In this document: in pieces, positions 21,950 through 35,374 of the stretch | Position numbering within the stretch: the first letter of the stretch is position 1 | Layout of the letters: each line of letters starts with the position of its first letter | Origin: Mytilus edulis | Taxonomy: Eukaryota > Mollusca > Bivalvia > Mytilida > Mytilidae | Assembly (NCBI RefSeq): GCF_963676685.1 | Contig: NC_092355.1 | Coordinates: 63,399,613-63,463,612, forward strand | Direction of reading: 5' to 3' | Length of the DNA: 64,000 nt | Made by a program: the position numbers and the translations under genes | Notes under the pieces: model-generated | What the model was told of the DNA's origin: nothing | The model's database searches: none | What the model saw: only the letters and a program-made list of their open reading frames with translations

Positions 21950-24812
21950 ATGAATACTAATAAACGAAAAACAACAGATACTCCTTCCCCAAACAAACCA
22001 AACAAGATGGCTGACCTGAACGACTCAGGTTCAAAACAGTACTCTTTACCTCCAACACTAATGCAAGCATGTACTAATCAATATTCAACACAGTATACAC
22101 CGAACTTAAATGATACTCCGCTATCTAGTAATGTTATTTCCTCCTCTAGACAAATACTTTATGGAGCAGACAATGGCTATGCATTCACCCCATATCACTT
22201 ACAAGCCCCACATACAACACAATGTTGTGCAAAGGCTTAGGCCCAGACAGGACAGAGGTCCATGCAATATACTTGCAAAATTTGAAAGGAGAAAAGACAG
22301 AAATAGAGTTTTGGAAGCAACAAAAAAAGAACTTAAACAAAAACCCCAATATTATGTACATGAACAATTTCCAGTGGAAATAATAGAAAGGAGGCGTGAA
22401 CTTATACCAATTCTGAAAGATGCTCGTGAAAAGGGACATGAAGCAGTATTGGTAGAGGATAAATTGTTTATCAATAAAAGGCGTTTCGATCCACGTCAAT
22501 GTCTACAGATAAACCCACAACATCAACAAAGACCCCGACAACCACCAACTGATCATGGACCTCAACAGCCACCATCTGACCAACACATTCCGATGTCTGT
22601 ACCTGGGAACAACAACAGGACCATGCCGAAGAATCATATAGAGTCTATACCACCACAGAACACCACAGGGCACTAGGACAGGCGTACAAGAGGACAAAGG
22701 AAACGAAACAATATTGTATTGAATCAAAATAAACACTTATCTGGACTGTTTATTATCTTAATGTATGTGGTTTACAGTCTAAACTAAAATTTACTGAATT
22801 TTCAAATATCTTTCAAACATATGATGTATTAGTTTTTGTTGAAACTAAATTAGATGATTTAGATATAATTGATCTTCCTGATGGTTTTTCATATGTAACA
22901 AAGAATAGAAAGGGTGCAACTAAAAAGTCAGGTGGAATTGTAATAATATACAAAAATATTTTGAAACAGTTCATCAGTTTTATTGAAAGTGAAAGTCAAT
23001 ATGTACAGTGGTTTAAATTTCAAAAATGTCTACTAAACTGTGAAAAAGATGTTTTATTTGGTGCTGTTTATATACCCCCGGAAAATTCTAAATATGCAAA
23101 TACTGATGCATTTGAAGAAATTGAAATTGAATTATTGACATTTGCTGATAAATTTGATTCATATGTCTCTCGTATTGGAGATTTTAAAGCCAAAACGGGA
23201 ACACGAGATGATTTTATTGTTCCTGATGAGTCATTGATTGGTATTTTTGAGTTAGAAAGTGATGATGAAATTTTGTCATACGCTGTTAGATTATGAACAA
23301 TTGAAGCTTCAAAATATACCGTTATCCCGAATGTTTCACTTATTTCTCTATATTTTTCATTTGATAAAAAATTATTTTGCTCGTTCATTGATTTCAAAAG
23401 TGCATTTGATACAGTTTGGAGAGCTGGACTTTGGCAAAAGATGCTACAATATAATATTCAAGGCAAAATATTGAGAGTTATACATAACATGTATCAGAAT
23501 ATCCAAATGTAATTTTCAGCAAAAAGAAATTCAAGGTTAAAGCAGATTTTGAAATCTATGGTAAACATATTGATGTATTAGACTCATATACTTATCTGGG
23601 TATTGTATTTAATTATAACGGCTCTTTTTGTTCAGCTAGAAAGAAATTATTGGAACAGTCCAATAAAGCATTGTATGCACTATATAGAAAGATAAGAAAT
23701 ATTGCAATACCCGTAGATATACAGCTAAAGCTTTTTGATTGTCTTATTCTACCTATAATGATTTACTCTAGTGAAGTATGGGGATTTGAAAATAAACAGG
23801 GATTGGAACGGATGCACTTGCAGTTTTGTAAAAATATTCTGCACGTGAGGAAAAGTACGCCAAATTTTATGGTTTACGGGGAACTGGGTCGTTATCCCAT
23901 TGATATTACTATTAAGCTACGTATGGTTATGTTTTGGAATGATATGCTCTCAAGTGAGAATAAATTATCTAATACATTATATAGACTTATGATACAACTT
24001 CACCAGAGTAAACCCACGCATTTTAAGTGGGTTACGTACATTAAATTCATTTTTGATGAATGTGGTCTTACTTTTATATGGAATGATCAAATACCTATGA
24101 ATAGAGAAATATTGAAATCTCTTGTCAAACAAAAACTTGTCGATCAGTTTATACAACAATGGTTTTCTGTAATTAATAATTCTTCTAGAGGAGAATTCTA
24201 TGGTAAATTCAAAAGTATATTTGAATTAGAACCCTATCTACTTCGATTGGGAAATACTGATAGATTGTATATAGCTAAATTTAGATGCTCAAATCTTAAA
24301 TTCCCAATTGAAACGGGAAGATGGAAAAATATTTTAAAAGAAAATGGGATATGTCATGTATGTAATCAAAATATTGGCGACGAATATCACTATTTGTGTG
24401 TTTGTTCACATCCTAGTGTATCACTTCTTAGACAAAATCTTGTACCTAATTATTACCTACAATATCTTTCAAGGCAAAAATTAATCGGTTTACTTTCATT
24501 TTGCAACATAAAGGTGTATAGGAAAGTATGTACTTTCCTTAGAAAGATTACTTATTTTTTGTAAATGCAATTTTTATACATTTGTATATATTTATGTACT
24601 CACAATCACTGAACAATAAGAAAGAATTCTGTATATATATGTAATCCTCTAAACTCAATAGGTAATATATATAATGTATATGTCTCAATGTCATGAAAAT
24701 CACGTGCTATTATCGTACACTACTCTGCTGTCGATTTATATGTATACTTTATTATGTTTTGACCTCTTGTACACGTTTGTGTCTGAGGAAATAAAATATG
24801 TTGTTGTTGTTG
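21950..24812 (+). mobile_element. LINE b, internally deleted, unit 2
   Basis: Same ORF1 frame change and same two ORF2 deletions as in unit 1. In the endonuclease the conserved GDFNAKTG of unit 1 reads GDFKAKTG (about 23179-23202), changing the Asn that sits next to the catalytic Asp in this nuclease family. IKSES reads IESES and FEFES reads FELES. Ends with (TTG)n at 24800-24812. Confidence 0.9.
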
Positions 24813-27800
24813 GGGCCCGGACCCCCCTTTTTGGGAAAAAACTTATCCACGTTATCTAAAATTGTAAAAACTGTTCTCCTCTAATATACTAATGAGCTTA
24901 ATTATTTTACCAAACTAGGGAACAAGAAATCTTCATAGGGATATCTAGATTGGACATTTTCTAAGGGGATCCACAGAACTCTGTGTCTCATCTGCAGTTG
25001 CTGCTGTTAGTGTAATGTAAAAGTGTGATGTTGACTTAAAATGGGAGTATATTTATCAGTATATTTATCAGTAAAATACAGAATTTAAAAGAATATAAAT
25101 GTGTATAATACTCCTATATAAACTATGGTTTTTATGTACTGTTAATAAAATCAATGTTATACCAATAACAAAAAATATATATATAGATCTAATTTTAGAA
25201 GTAAAATGGGCATAAACTTATTAGAAAAATTTCTAGGTTATGGAGAATGCAATAATAAATTATAAATTACACAAAATCCTTAATCTCACCATTGCACATG
25301 TCAGAAAATACGTGAAACATGTGGACTCATCTTTAAAATTCCTTAGTAATAACCCTGATTGGTACGGTTACCGTAGTATTTGATGATTATTTTACGAAAA
25401 TTGTACCCTGAATTTTATTTTTAGATTGCAGCAAAAGAATGAAGAATTCCAAGAGTCTATTACGGTTTATTTGACAGGATTTTATCATTGAATCAACATC
25501 CTACAAGAATATAACATAAAAATAAATGAAAGAATCCATTGGTACTAATAGTAATTATGTGCAGGGGAGAACTTTTAAACAATACTTCAATGTAAGAGAC
25601 ATATAGTGGTGTATTTTTAAAGAGACAGAAAGAACCTGTAATAACTTGCCATGAGTGTATATTTTCCTAATTTGAAGCTCGTTCATAATAATATACAATT
25701 TAAATTATAATTATTGTATGAACATTACAGATAAAGCCTCAAAAGAGAAAATTTAGTTTTAAATGAAACATTAAAGAAGTACAAAACATTGAAATAAAAA
25801 TAATTTTTACAAACTTTTAGTCCTTTCCATGTTGTGGGACATGTAGAAAGTTTATGCTTTAACCATTTATGTAGCTCCACATAGGGGACTGGGTTCCTGC
25901 CCCCCCCCCCCCCAAATAAACTCCTTCGAATCCGACAGCAATCAATCGGTAAAAAACACCAAACAAAAATCAAAAGGGAAACATGCTATTCGTACACTTA
26001 TTTAATAAATAGCATTTTGTTTCAAAGTTGATCAATAAATACAACTAAAATCCAGGATGCGAGTCATCGATGTACATGACATTGCTTGTAGTCTTGCTTT
26101 ATTGTCGCGCCTGTGACATGTGAAAGATACAGATAACAATCCTATGGCGTTAGCTATTTGTATTGAGCTTGATATTTTATATGGTATTTGACTTGAACTG
26201 GAGGCTTCATACCTTGTGTACAGATGGCTTATACATGTATAGCGAAAGTCTGTATGATGTCTGTTGGCCTTGACCTCATTTTCATTTGAAAACAAATTTC
26301 TATTTTTGTTGTGTAAATTTCTCACTTACCTATTAGTGAACTACCGAATTGGACTATTTACCGGGTTTGTAATAACACGAGCAATAGGGTGGGTGCTACA
26401 TTTATATGTGGAGCAGGATCTGCATACCCTTGAGGAGCACCCGAGATCAAACCCCTGGTGGGGTTCGAGTTGCTTAGTCATTAGTTTTCTATGTGTCTTG
26501 TATACTATTATTTGTCTAATTTGCACGGGTCATTGGTCAATGTTAAATTTTGTTTTTGTCTATTTCTTTAAGCAATAGATAAAACGAGATCTAGTGTATG
26601 AAATGATTTTATAATTTAAATGTCTTGTCTAGCAGGGTTCATCTGACGAGTCACCTTGACCTTATTTTTTCATGGTTTATTGGTCAATATGTAATTTTCA
26701 TGGTTTTGTCTGTTTCTTGTACAAGATAAGCAATAGCAAAACTATATTACGTGTGTGTAATGATTGTCAGCTACACATGTCTTTCTGACTTAAATTGGTT
26801 TATCTCACATTGACTTTATTTTCATGAATCTTTGACAATGTGTGGTGTATGTGACACTTGTACTAAAACTTTATCCTTGGACTATCAGCATAAAATAATT
26901 CGTGAATAGAAAAGTAGGCGAGACATTTCAGGTTGAGCATTCTTGTTGCATCTTATGTTATAAGTTCAATTTGAGACATTATTGGTTAGAGCTTACAGGA
27001 CTGACTTTTATTGTTGAGGGCTAAGAAATTTGAACAACAAGAAAGAATTAAAGAAAAGTTGTATAAAACATGCTCACTACCAAAAAGAAGACATATTTAC
27101 TCTCTATAATATTATCTAAAATATGTTCAGTTACTGTTAAATTCTTGTGAAGGCTCGATTCGTGTTTATTTCCCATAAAAAAAATCATGTGATAGCTCGA
27201 TTCTCTTTAATTTCTTTAATTAGGTAGAAAATTTGTCTGTAGTTTAGATTATTCTTTTACACTAACCGTGATTTTGAAAGTGCTTTAGGTCAAGGACAAA
27301 AAAAAATCAGGTTTTGCAATTGAACACTCCTTTACTTGTCACGTAAAAGATGAAGAAAACCGAATTAGACTCCATATAGTAATAGACTGAAATATCTTTG
27401 GTAGAAGGGTTACTGTTTCCTGGGGATTTAACTGATATTTCTTTTTACATTTAAAATATGTATTTTAATTGGATTCTGCCATACTTCCCTAAAAATTAGT
27501 CCAGCATTTCATTCAAAATCTACTGCTGTCAAAATTTTTATGCTATATTAAAACCACATAAAGAACAATAAGAAGCAAAAATCTATTTTCTTGCCGTTGA
27601 ATAGAAAATATCAATGATAGTAAAAATAAGGAATGTGGTTATAATTTGCAATGACACAACTGTAATTCACCAGAGTTTTAGGTAGATATACGCAATTGTA
27701 GTCAACTGTACGGCCTTGATAGAGTGAGTAAAAGTCGCTATAAAAGGTTTAAAAATGTGAAATGTGAATATGAAACAATTCATATCAGAATATTAACTAC

Positions 27801-29511
27801 CTAATGTATAACAAAACAATTTACAAACAAATATGACCGAAATGAACCAACCACAACCACTAGACTACAGGTTCCTAACTTGGTCCAAGGTTCATGTTAT
27901 AAAAATATCTTGAAACGTGTGCTTATTCTTTTAATTAACTTTGAAATTATTACTGATAACAAACTGTCATGGTATCAGAAGAATCTTTTCTATCTATAGG
28001 AGAACTCTATTAAAGACTTCATTGCAATTCAAGTGCTAAAAGACAGAGGCAGATTTAGAGGGGGACCCAGGCCCCCTTTTGCCGGAGGAAAAAATTTGGT
28101 TGCTTATATAGCGGGCCCCCACTTATGAAAATTTCTGGATCCGCCACTGCAAGAAAGTATGAAAGAGCAACAGTTTTAATATAAACGACTGCATATATGA
28201 TCTACATATTTAGTTCCATTAATAAAACAAGGAGATGTGGTATGCCTCCCAACTAACAACAACAGAACAAGGATACTATATATATATATATATATAATTT
28301 GTCAGTATAAAATCTAACTCTAACACTGTTTGGTATAATTTTCAGACTTATATATATATATATATATATACAACTCGTCTAAACATCAACCCAACAATGT
28401 TAGATCTGTAAATTTGCTTTCGCAAATTTTTGGTTCTTCCCTCGCCGGGATTCGAACCCATGCTACTGTGATATCGTGACACTGCAGCCGTCCCGCTAGA
28501 CCACACGACCACCTGGGCTAAAGCAAATTTACAGATCTAACATTGTTGGGTTGATGTTTAGACGAGTTGTATATACATTATGTACACAGCCATGTATCAC
28601 CATTATTGATGGCGATCCGATGGATACATCTGTTGTAGAGTTGTCACTGACTCAGACGTATATATATATATATAACCATAATGTTCAACTTCAGACGTCG
28701 ACAAAATCGGTTTAACCCGCCACATTTATATGCACCTCTGTCCCAAATGGGACAAAGTCATGTTATAGATATGTCTTTGTGTAGTTAAAAATACATTTAG
28801 TTTGATGAACGATATTCTGACATTGTGCTGTACATCTAGATGACATCTATTTTTTTTTGTCGGAGCTATTCAGAACTCTTGTATGGTGTTGACTGCTTAA
28901 TATTGAAGGACTGTATTGGTGTCCTCTGTCTGATGGTTATGTATTTGTTGCTTATGTGATTGAATTTGACTTTATGACAGCTTTTCCGTCTTTCATATAA
29001 ATCAACAATGAAAACATCATTGCGCATGGAAAGCTGTAAAAGTCCACTTGATAACTAGCGAAACTAATAGTAAGGAAAAAAACCGCACTGATCTACACCA
29101 AAAACATTGAACAACACCAATTATGACATACAACAAATACCGACAATCAAAAATGAGAAGTAGTGGCTTGAAATTAAACAGGCACATAAAAAATATGGTC
29201 ATAAAGTTCATCAAAAGAATCCTCTTCAATGTATTAATGTGTTGAGATGACAGAATACATATAGCCATGGAGTTTTAAAATAAAATACTTATTTTTATCC
29301 CAAACCAACTTATGATATTTGTTGATGATTGATTAATTGTTGATTGCTTTATGACCAGTAGCAAATATTTCACGAAGGTTTAGGACGAGAACACGTTAAC
29401 AATAAATACAACAGGTACCAGTAGGTCTTGTAATAATAGAGGCCCACCGGGATGATGATCGGGGGGAATTTCGAATTCAACTGGAAAATAAAGGTATATT
29501 AGATAGGGACA
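24813..29511. repeat. Remainder of unit 2: non-coding repeats
   Basis: Equivalent of 14250-18951, no gene seen. Includes the G/C-run TIR element at 28047-28150, (TA)n tracts, and the TIR/tRNA-like element listed separately. Confidence 0.6.
28370..28570. mobile_element. TIR element with tRNA-like core, unit 2
   Basis: Copy of 17810-18010; the tRNA-like core is at 28432-28514 on the minus strand. Confidence 0.75.
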
Positions 29512-29852
29512 GGGGGGGGGGTCAATAAGATGGGGGGATTTTTGTTTACAATTTTTTTTAAGGGATTCTTTTTTTTTTTTTAAATTTTTCAAATTTCGAA
29601 TTTTGAAAAGTTTCAGAAGAAATCTTCAATTGCTCAGTATTGTGCAGTAGATTTGTTAGATCTTTGACCACATTTATTTTGTGACAAAAACCTTTATTAT
29701 GTCAAAAATTCGATCACAATCCAAATTCAGATCGTATCAAGCTTGAATATTGTGACAAAATTTGCCCCAACCATTCAGGGTTAGACCACTGTGGTCGTAT
29801 ATAGTTGCGCCCTGCGGAGCACTTGGGTGTTGTTGAAACTATATCTTGTTGA

Positions 29853-31985
29853 TATACATCTATTATTCTCAATCAACGTCTTAGTAAGTGGTTAGAAGAT
29901 AACGATCATTTATGTGAAGAACAAAATGGCTTCCGCAAGGGTAGAAGTTGTGAAGAACACATCCAAGCGTTATACCTGACTTTGAACGATAGAAAAATAT
30001 CTCGACTGTCCACACATGTATGCTTTATCGATATGCGAAAAGCGTTTGATACCGTAAATAGAACACTACTAAGGCATAAACTACGAGCCTTGAGAATACA
30101 TGGAAGCTTTCTTAATGCGATACAGTCACTTTACACTGACGTCAAATGCACTGTCCGATTAAATGATGACTTAACCCCTTGGTTTAACGTAGCGAACGGA
30201 GTAAAACAAGGATGTATTCTGTCACCAACTCTTTTTTCCGTTTATATAAACGACTTAGCAGAACATATCAACGCGCTGAACTGTGGTATACGTATAGACG
30301 ATACTATGTTGAGCATTTTACTATATGCTGATGATATAGCATTGATAGCACCGGATGAAAACAGTCTGCAGCAAATGCTAAACGTTGTTACGGAATGGTG
30401 TGAAACATGGAAACTCTCCGTTAATGCAGATAAAACAAAAGTTGTTCATTTTCGTCCTCAATCAATAGCGATCTCCGAGTATAGTTTTGAATGAAGTGGA
30501 CACAACATAATGAAAATAGATTCATACAAGTATCTTGTAATATGGTTAGACGAGCATCTAACATTTCGGAAGAACGCGAGAGAACTGTCAAAATCAGCCA
30601 GTAGAGCATTAGGTGCATTGTGTGGTAAAGTTGTGGCTGCTGGTGGAATGACACATGGCGTTTATACGAAGCTTTATTCAACAGTTGTTGAGCCGATACT
30701 TTTGTATGGAAGTGGAATATGGGGAACAAAGACTTTCAGTGAAATAACATCTGTACAGAACCGTGCGTGTAAATATTTTCTATCCGTCGGTAAAAACACT
30801 TCAAATTTATCCTCTCGAGGGGATATGGGTTGTACATCTTGTGAAACCAAACAGAGGAATGTCCTGCACACTTCTATTGTGCAAGTTATATAGATTGGAC
30901 GAAACAAGAATGTTTAGCAAAATTTGGAAATATTCGGCCCGTCGACGCAAAGGATGGACATTCATGGTAAACAAACTGATAGACAAGATTGATATGGACT
31001 TATTGGTACAAGACACTTCGCTATCTACTAAATTAGTGATGAAAATTGCAAATGAAAAACTCTTAGAATTGGACAATCAGGAGTGGAAAAAAGATTTATT
31101 CAATGACAAAGCCAACGAGATAAACGGCAATAAACTGCGCACATACAGACTCTACAAAAACAATGTATCTGTGGAACCATATGTTCGGCAAAATTTACCG
31201 AAATCGCAAAGAAGACTTATGACTATGTTCCGCGCGGGTTCGTTACCGTTAGCGCTTGAAACAGGACGTTACTCCAGGCCGCCAGTACCAGTTCAAAAAA
31301 GACTTTGTCAATTCTGTAATTTAAGCGAAGTTGAAACCGAAAAACATTTTCTAATGACATGTGACTTGTACAGTGATTTAAGATTTGACATTTTTTATGA
31401 AGCTTCAAAACATATTGTTAACTTTCAAAATATTAGTGTGGACGAAAAATTTATTGAAATAATGAATTGTGATACGATCCAACAACTATTATGTAAACAA
31501 CTGCATAAATTTTTCACTCGAAGGAAACTGTATGTAGATATATCTGATATAAAACTTTTGTTAACAACCTTTTATTGAAGAATTTTTATTCAAAAGTAAA
31601 TAGCATATTTTTATTAACTTATTGATCTTGTTTAATATTTATTACTAATCTATGATTTTTTATCATGAAAATACTCTGTCAATCACATATTTTTAATATT
31701 TTACTTCTTTTTTTTTTAATTTTATTCTAAACCTGAAAGTTGTTTTTTTTACCCAGTATAATTTTAAAAAGAATATTAATGAAACATTTCAATGCAATGT
31801 AAATGGTTATAAGCATACACATGTTTATAACTTTGTAATATATTTTTACAGTGTCTCATAAGTCAATTTGTTTGGCTGGGTGTTGATTATTTTAAATATT
31901 GTATATGTTTTACTGTTTATTGTTCAGATGTTAATCAATACGTGACACTTTAATAAAACAATTTATTTATTTATTTATTTTATTT
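29853..31985 (+). mobile_element. LINE a, inactivated, unit 3
   Basis: Same RT fragment and lesions as units 1 and 2 (TGA at 30492-30494, frameshift about 30825-30895). Carries the unit-2-type residues (RMFSK, LMTCD). Confidence 0.9.
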
Positions 31986-32055
31986 ATCTATTGTTTACAT
32001 TTGTATATTAGTAGATTAATTATGTTTTCTTCATGTAATTGATATTGTATGTAAA

Positions 32056-32139
32056 GAGCCTTTCAATCTAATTAAAATATTGATCTCTGATTACGTTATA
32101 CTACATATGAGCTCATATTTTAATTAGATTGAGAGCCTT
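32056..32139. mobile_element. 84-bp MITE-like inverted repeat, unit 3
   Basis: Copy of the element at 10931-11014. Confidence 0.6.
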
Positions 32140-32511
32140 TAAGTTATTGAAAATTGGTTTAATCCAAATGAGTTACTCACTTTAAATAAAAAAATATTAA
32201 TATAATTCGCAACTCTGACTTTTGTAACTCAAAACTCAACTTTCTTAACTCGCAACTCGATACTCAAAACTCGACAACAAATGAATCTCTTGCGAATTCA
32301 GTATTATGTCGAAATGATGTTAGAGGCAGTTTTAAGGGGGGTCAGGGGCCAAATAAAATGGCGGCAGGGGTAGGAGTCATGAAATATTGTGTAGAGACTA
32401 AAAGTATTATAAAGAAGTTATAAGTGGTGTTACAACACAATGATTGGTTATTTTGTGAGAAACATTGATCGAACTAATGATCCAACTACATTATGAAGAA
32501 TTTTATCGGGT

Positions 32512-35374
32512 ATGAATACTAATAAACGAAAAACAACAGATACTCCTTCCCCAAACAAACCAAACAAGATGGCTGACCTGAACGACTCAGGTTCAAAACA
32601 GTACTCTTTACCTCCAACACTAATGCAAGCATGTACTAATCAATATTCAACACAGTATACACCGAACTTAAATGATACTCCGCTATCTAGTAATGTTATT
32701 TCCTCCTCTAGACAAATACTTTATGGAGCAGACAATGGCTATGCATTCACCCCATATCACTTACAAGCCCCACATACAACACAATGTTGTGCAAAGGCTT
32801 AGGCCCAGACAGGACAGAGGTCCATGCAATATACTTGCAAAATTTGAAAGGAGAAAAGACAGAAATAGAGTTTTGGAAGCAACAAAAAAAGAACTTAAAC
32901 AAAAACCCCAATATTATGTACATGAACAATTTCCAGTGGAAATAATAGAAAGGAGGCGTGAACTTATACCAATTCTGAAAGATGCTCGTGAAAAGGGACA
33001 TGAAGCAGTATTGGTAGAGGATAAATTGTTTATCAATAAAAGGCGTTTCGATCCACGTCAATGTCTACAGATAAACCCACAACATCAACAAAGACCCCGA
33101 CAACCACCAACTGATCATGGACCTCAACAGCCACCATCTGACCAACACATTCCGATGTCTGTACCTGGGAACAACAACAGGACCATGCCGAAGAATCATA
33201 TAGAGTCTATACCACCACAGAACACCACAGGGCACTAGGACAGGCGTACAAGAGGACAAAGGAAACGAAACAATATTGTATTGAATCAAAATAAACACTT
33301 ATCTGGACTGTTTATTATCTTAATGTATGTGGTTTACAGTCTAAACTAAAATTTACTGAATTTTCAAATATCTTTCAAACATATGATGTATTAGTTTTTG
33401 TTGAAACTAAATTAGATGATTTAGATATAATTGATCTTCCTGATGGTTTTTCATATGTAACAAAGAATAGAAAGGGTGCAACTAAAAAGTCAGGTGGAAT
33501 TGTAATAATATACAAAAATATTTTGAAACAGTTCATCAGTTTTATTGAAAGTGAAAGTCAATATGTACAGTGGTTTAAATTTCAAAAATGTCTACTAAAC
33601 TGTGAAAAAGATGTTTTATTTGGTGCTGTTTATATACCCCCGGAAAATTCTAAATATGCAAATACTGATGCATTTGAAGAAATTGAAATTGAATTATTGA
33701 CATTTGCTGATAAATTTGATTCATATGTCTCTCGTATTGGAGATTTTAAAGCCAAAACGGGAACACGAGATGATTTTATTGTTCCTGATGAGTCATTGAT
33801 TGGTATTTTTGAGTTAGAAAGTGATGATGAAATTTTGTCATACGCTGTTAGATTATGAACAATTGAAGCTTCAAAATATACCGTTATCCCGAATGTTTCA
33901 CTTATTTCTCTATATTTTTCATTTGATAAAAAATTATTTTGCTCGTTCATTGATTTCAAAAGTGCATTTGATACAGTTTGGAGAGCTGGACTTTGGCAAA
34001 AGATGCTACAATATAATATTCAAGGCAAAATATTGAGAGTTATACATAACATGTATCAGAATATCCAAATGTAATTTTCAGCAAAAAGAAATTCAAGGTT
34101 AAAGCAGATTTTGAAATCTATGGTAAACATATTGATGTATTAGACTCATATACTTATCTGGGTATTGTATTTAATTATAACGGCTCTTTTTGTTCAGCTA
34201 GAAAGAAATTATTGGAACAGTCCAATAAAGCATTGTATGCACTATATAGAAAGATAAGAAATATTGCAATACCCGTAGATATACAGCTAAAGCTTTTTGA
34301 TTGTCTTATTCTACCTATAATGATTTACTCTAGTGAAGTATGGGGATTTGAAAATAAACAGGGATTGGAACGGATGCACTTGCAGTTTTGTAAAAATATT
34401 CTGCACGTGAGGAAAAGTACGCCAAATTTTATGGTTTACGGGGAACTGGGTCGTTATCCCATTGATATTACTATTAAGCTACGTATGGTTATGTTTTGGA
34501 ATGATATGCTCTCAAGTGAGAATAAATTATCTAATACATTATATAGACTTATGATACAACTTCACCAGAGTAAACCCACGCATTTTAAGTGGGTTACGTA
34601 CATTAAATTCATTTTTGATGAATGTGGTCTTACTTTTATATGGAATGATCAAATACCTATGAATAGAGAAATATTGAAATCTCTTGTCAAACAAAAACTT
34701 GTCGATCAGTTTATACAACAATGGTTTTCTGTAATTAATAATTCTTCTAGAGGAGAATTCTATGGTAAATTCAAAAGTATATTTGAATTAGAACCCTATC
34801 TACTTCGATTGGGAAATACTGATAGATTGTATATAGCTAAATTTAGATGCTCAAATCTTAAATTCCCAATTGAAACGGGAAGATGGAAAAATATTTTAAA
34901 AGAAAATGGGATATGTCATGTATGTAATCAAAATATTGGCGACGAATATCACTATTTGTGTGTTTGTTCACATCCTAGTGTATCACTTCTTAGACAAAAT
35001 CTTGTACCTAATTATTACCTACAATATCTTTCAAGGCAAAAATTAATCGGTTTACTTTCATTTTGCAACATAAAGGTGTATAGGAAAGTATGTACTTTCC
35101 TTAGAAAGATTACTTATTTTTTGTAAATGCAATTTTTATACATTTGTATATATTTATGTACTCACAATCACTGAACAATAAGAAAGAATTCTGTATATAT
35201 ATGTAATCCTCTAAACTCAATAGGTAATATATATAATGTATATGTCTCAATGTCATGAAAATCACGTGCTATTATCGTACACTACTCTGCTGTCGATTTA
35301 TATGTATACTTTATTATGTTTTGACCTCTTGTACACGTTTGTGTCTGAGGAAATAAAATATGTTGTTGTTGTTG
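32512..35374 (+). mobile_element. LINE b, internally deleted, unit 3
   Basis: Same deletions as in units 1 and 2, and the unit-2-type endonuclease residue (GDFKAKTG). Ends with (TTG)n at about 35362-35374. Confidence 0.9.

Larger units (their letters stand above)
18952..29511 (+). repeat. 10.56-kb tandem unit 2 of 3
   Basis: Same contents and order as unit 1, joined head-to-tail at the G-run. Shares with unit 3, against unit 1, single-base differences at positions matching unit-1 sites 9790, 10233, 11408, 12199, 12424, 12627, about 12690 and 18515. It has private changes such as tgtacaag at about 26718 and acacgttaac at about 29392. Confidence 0.9.
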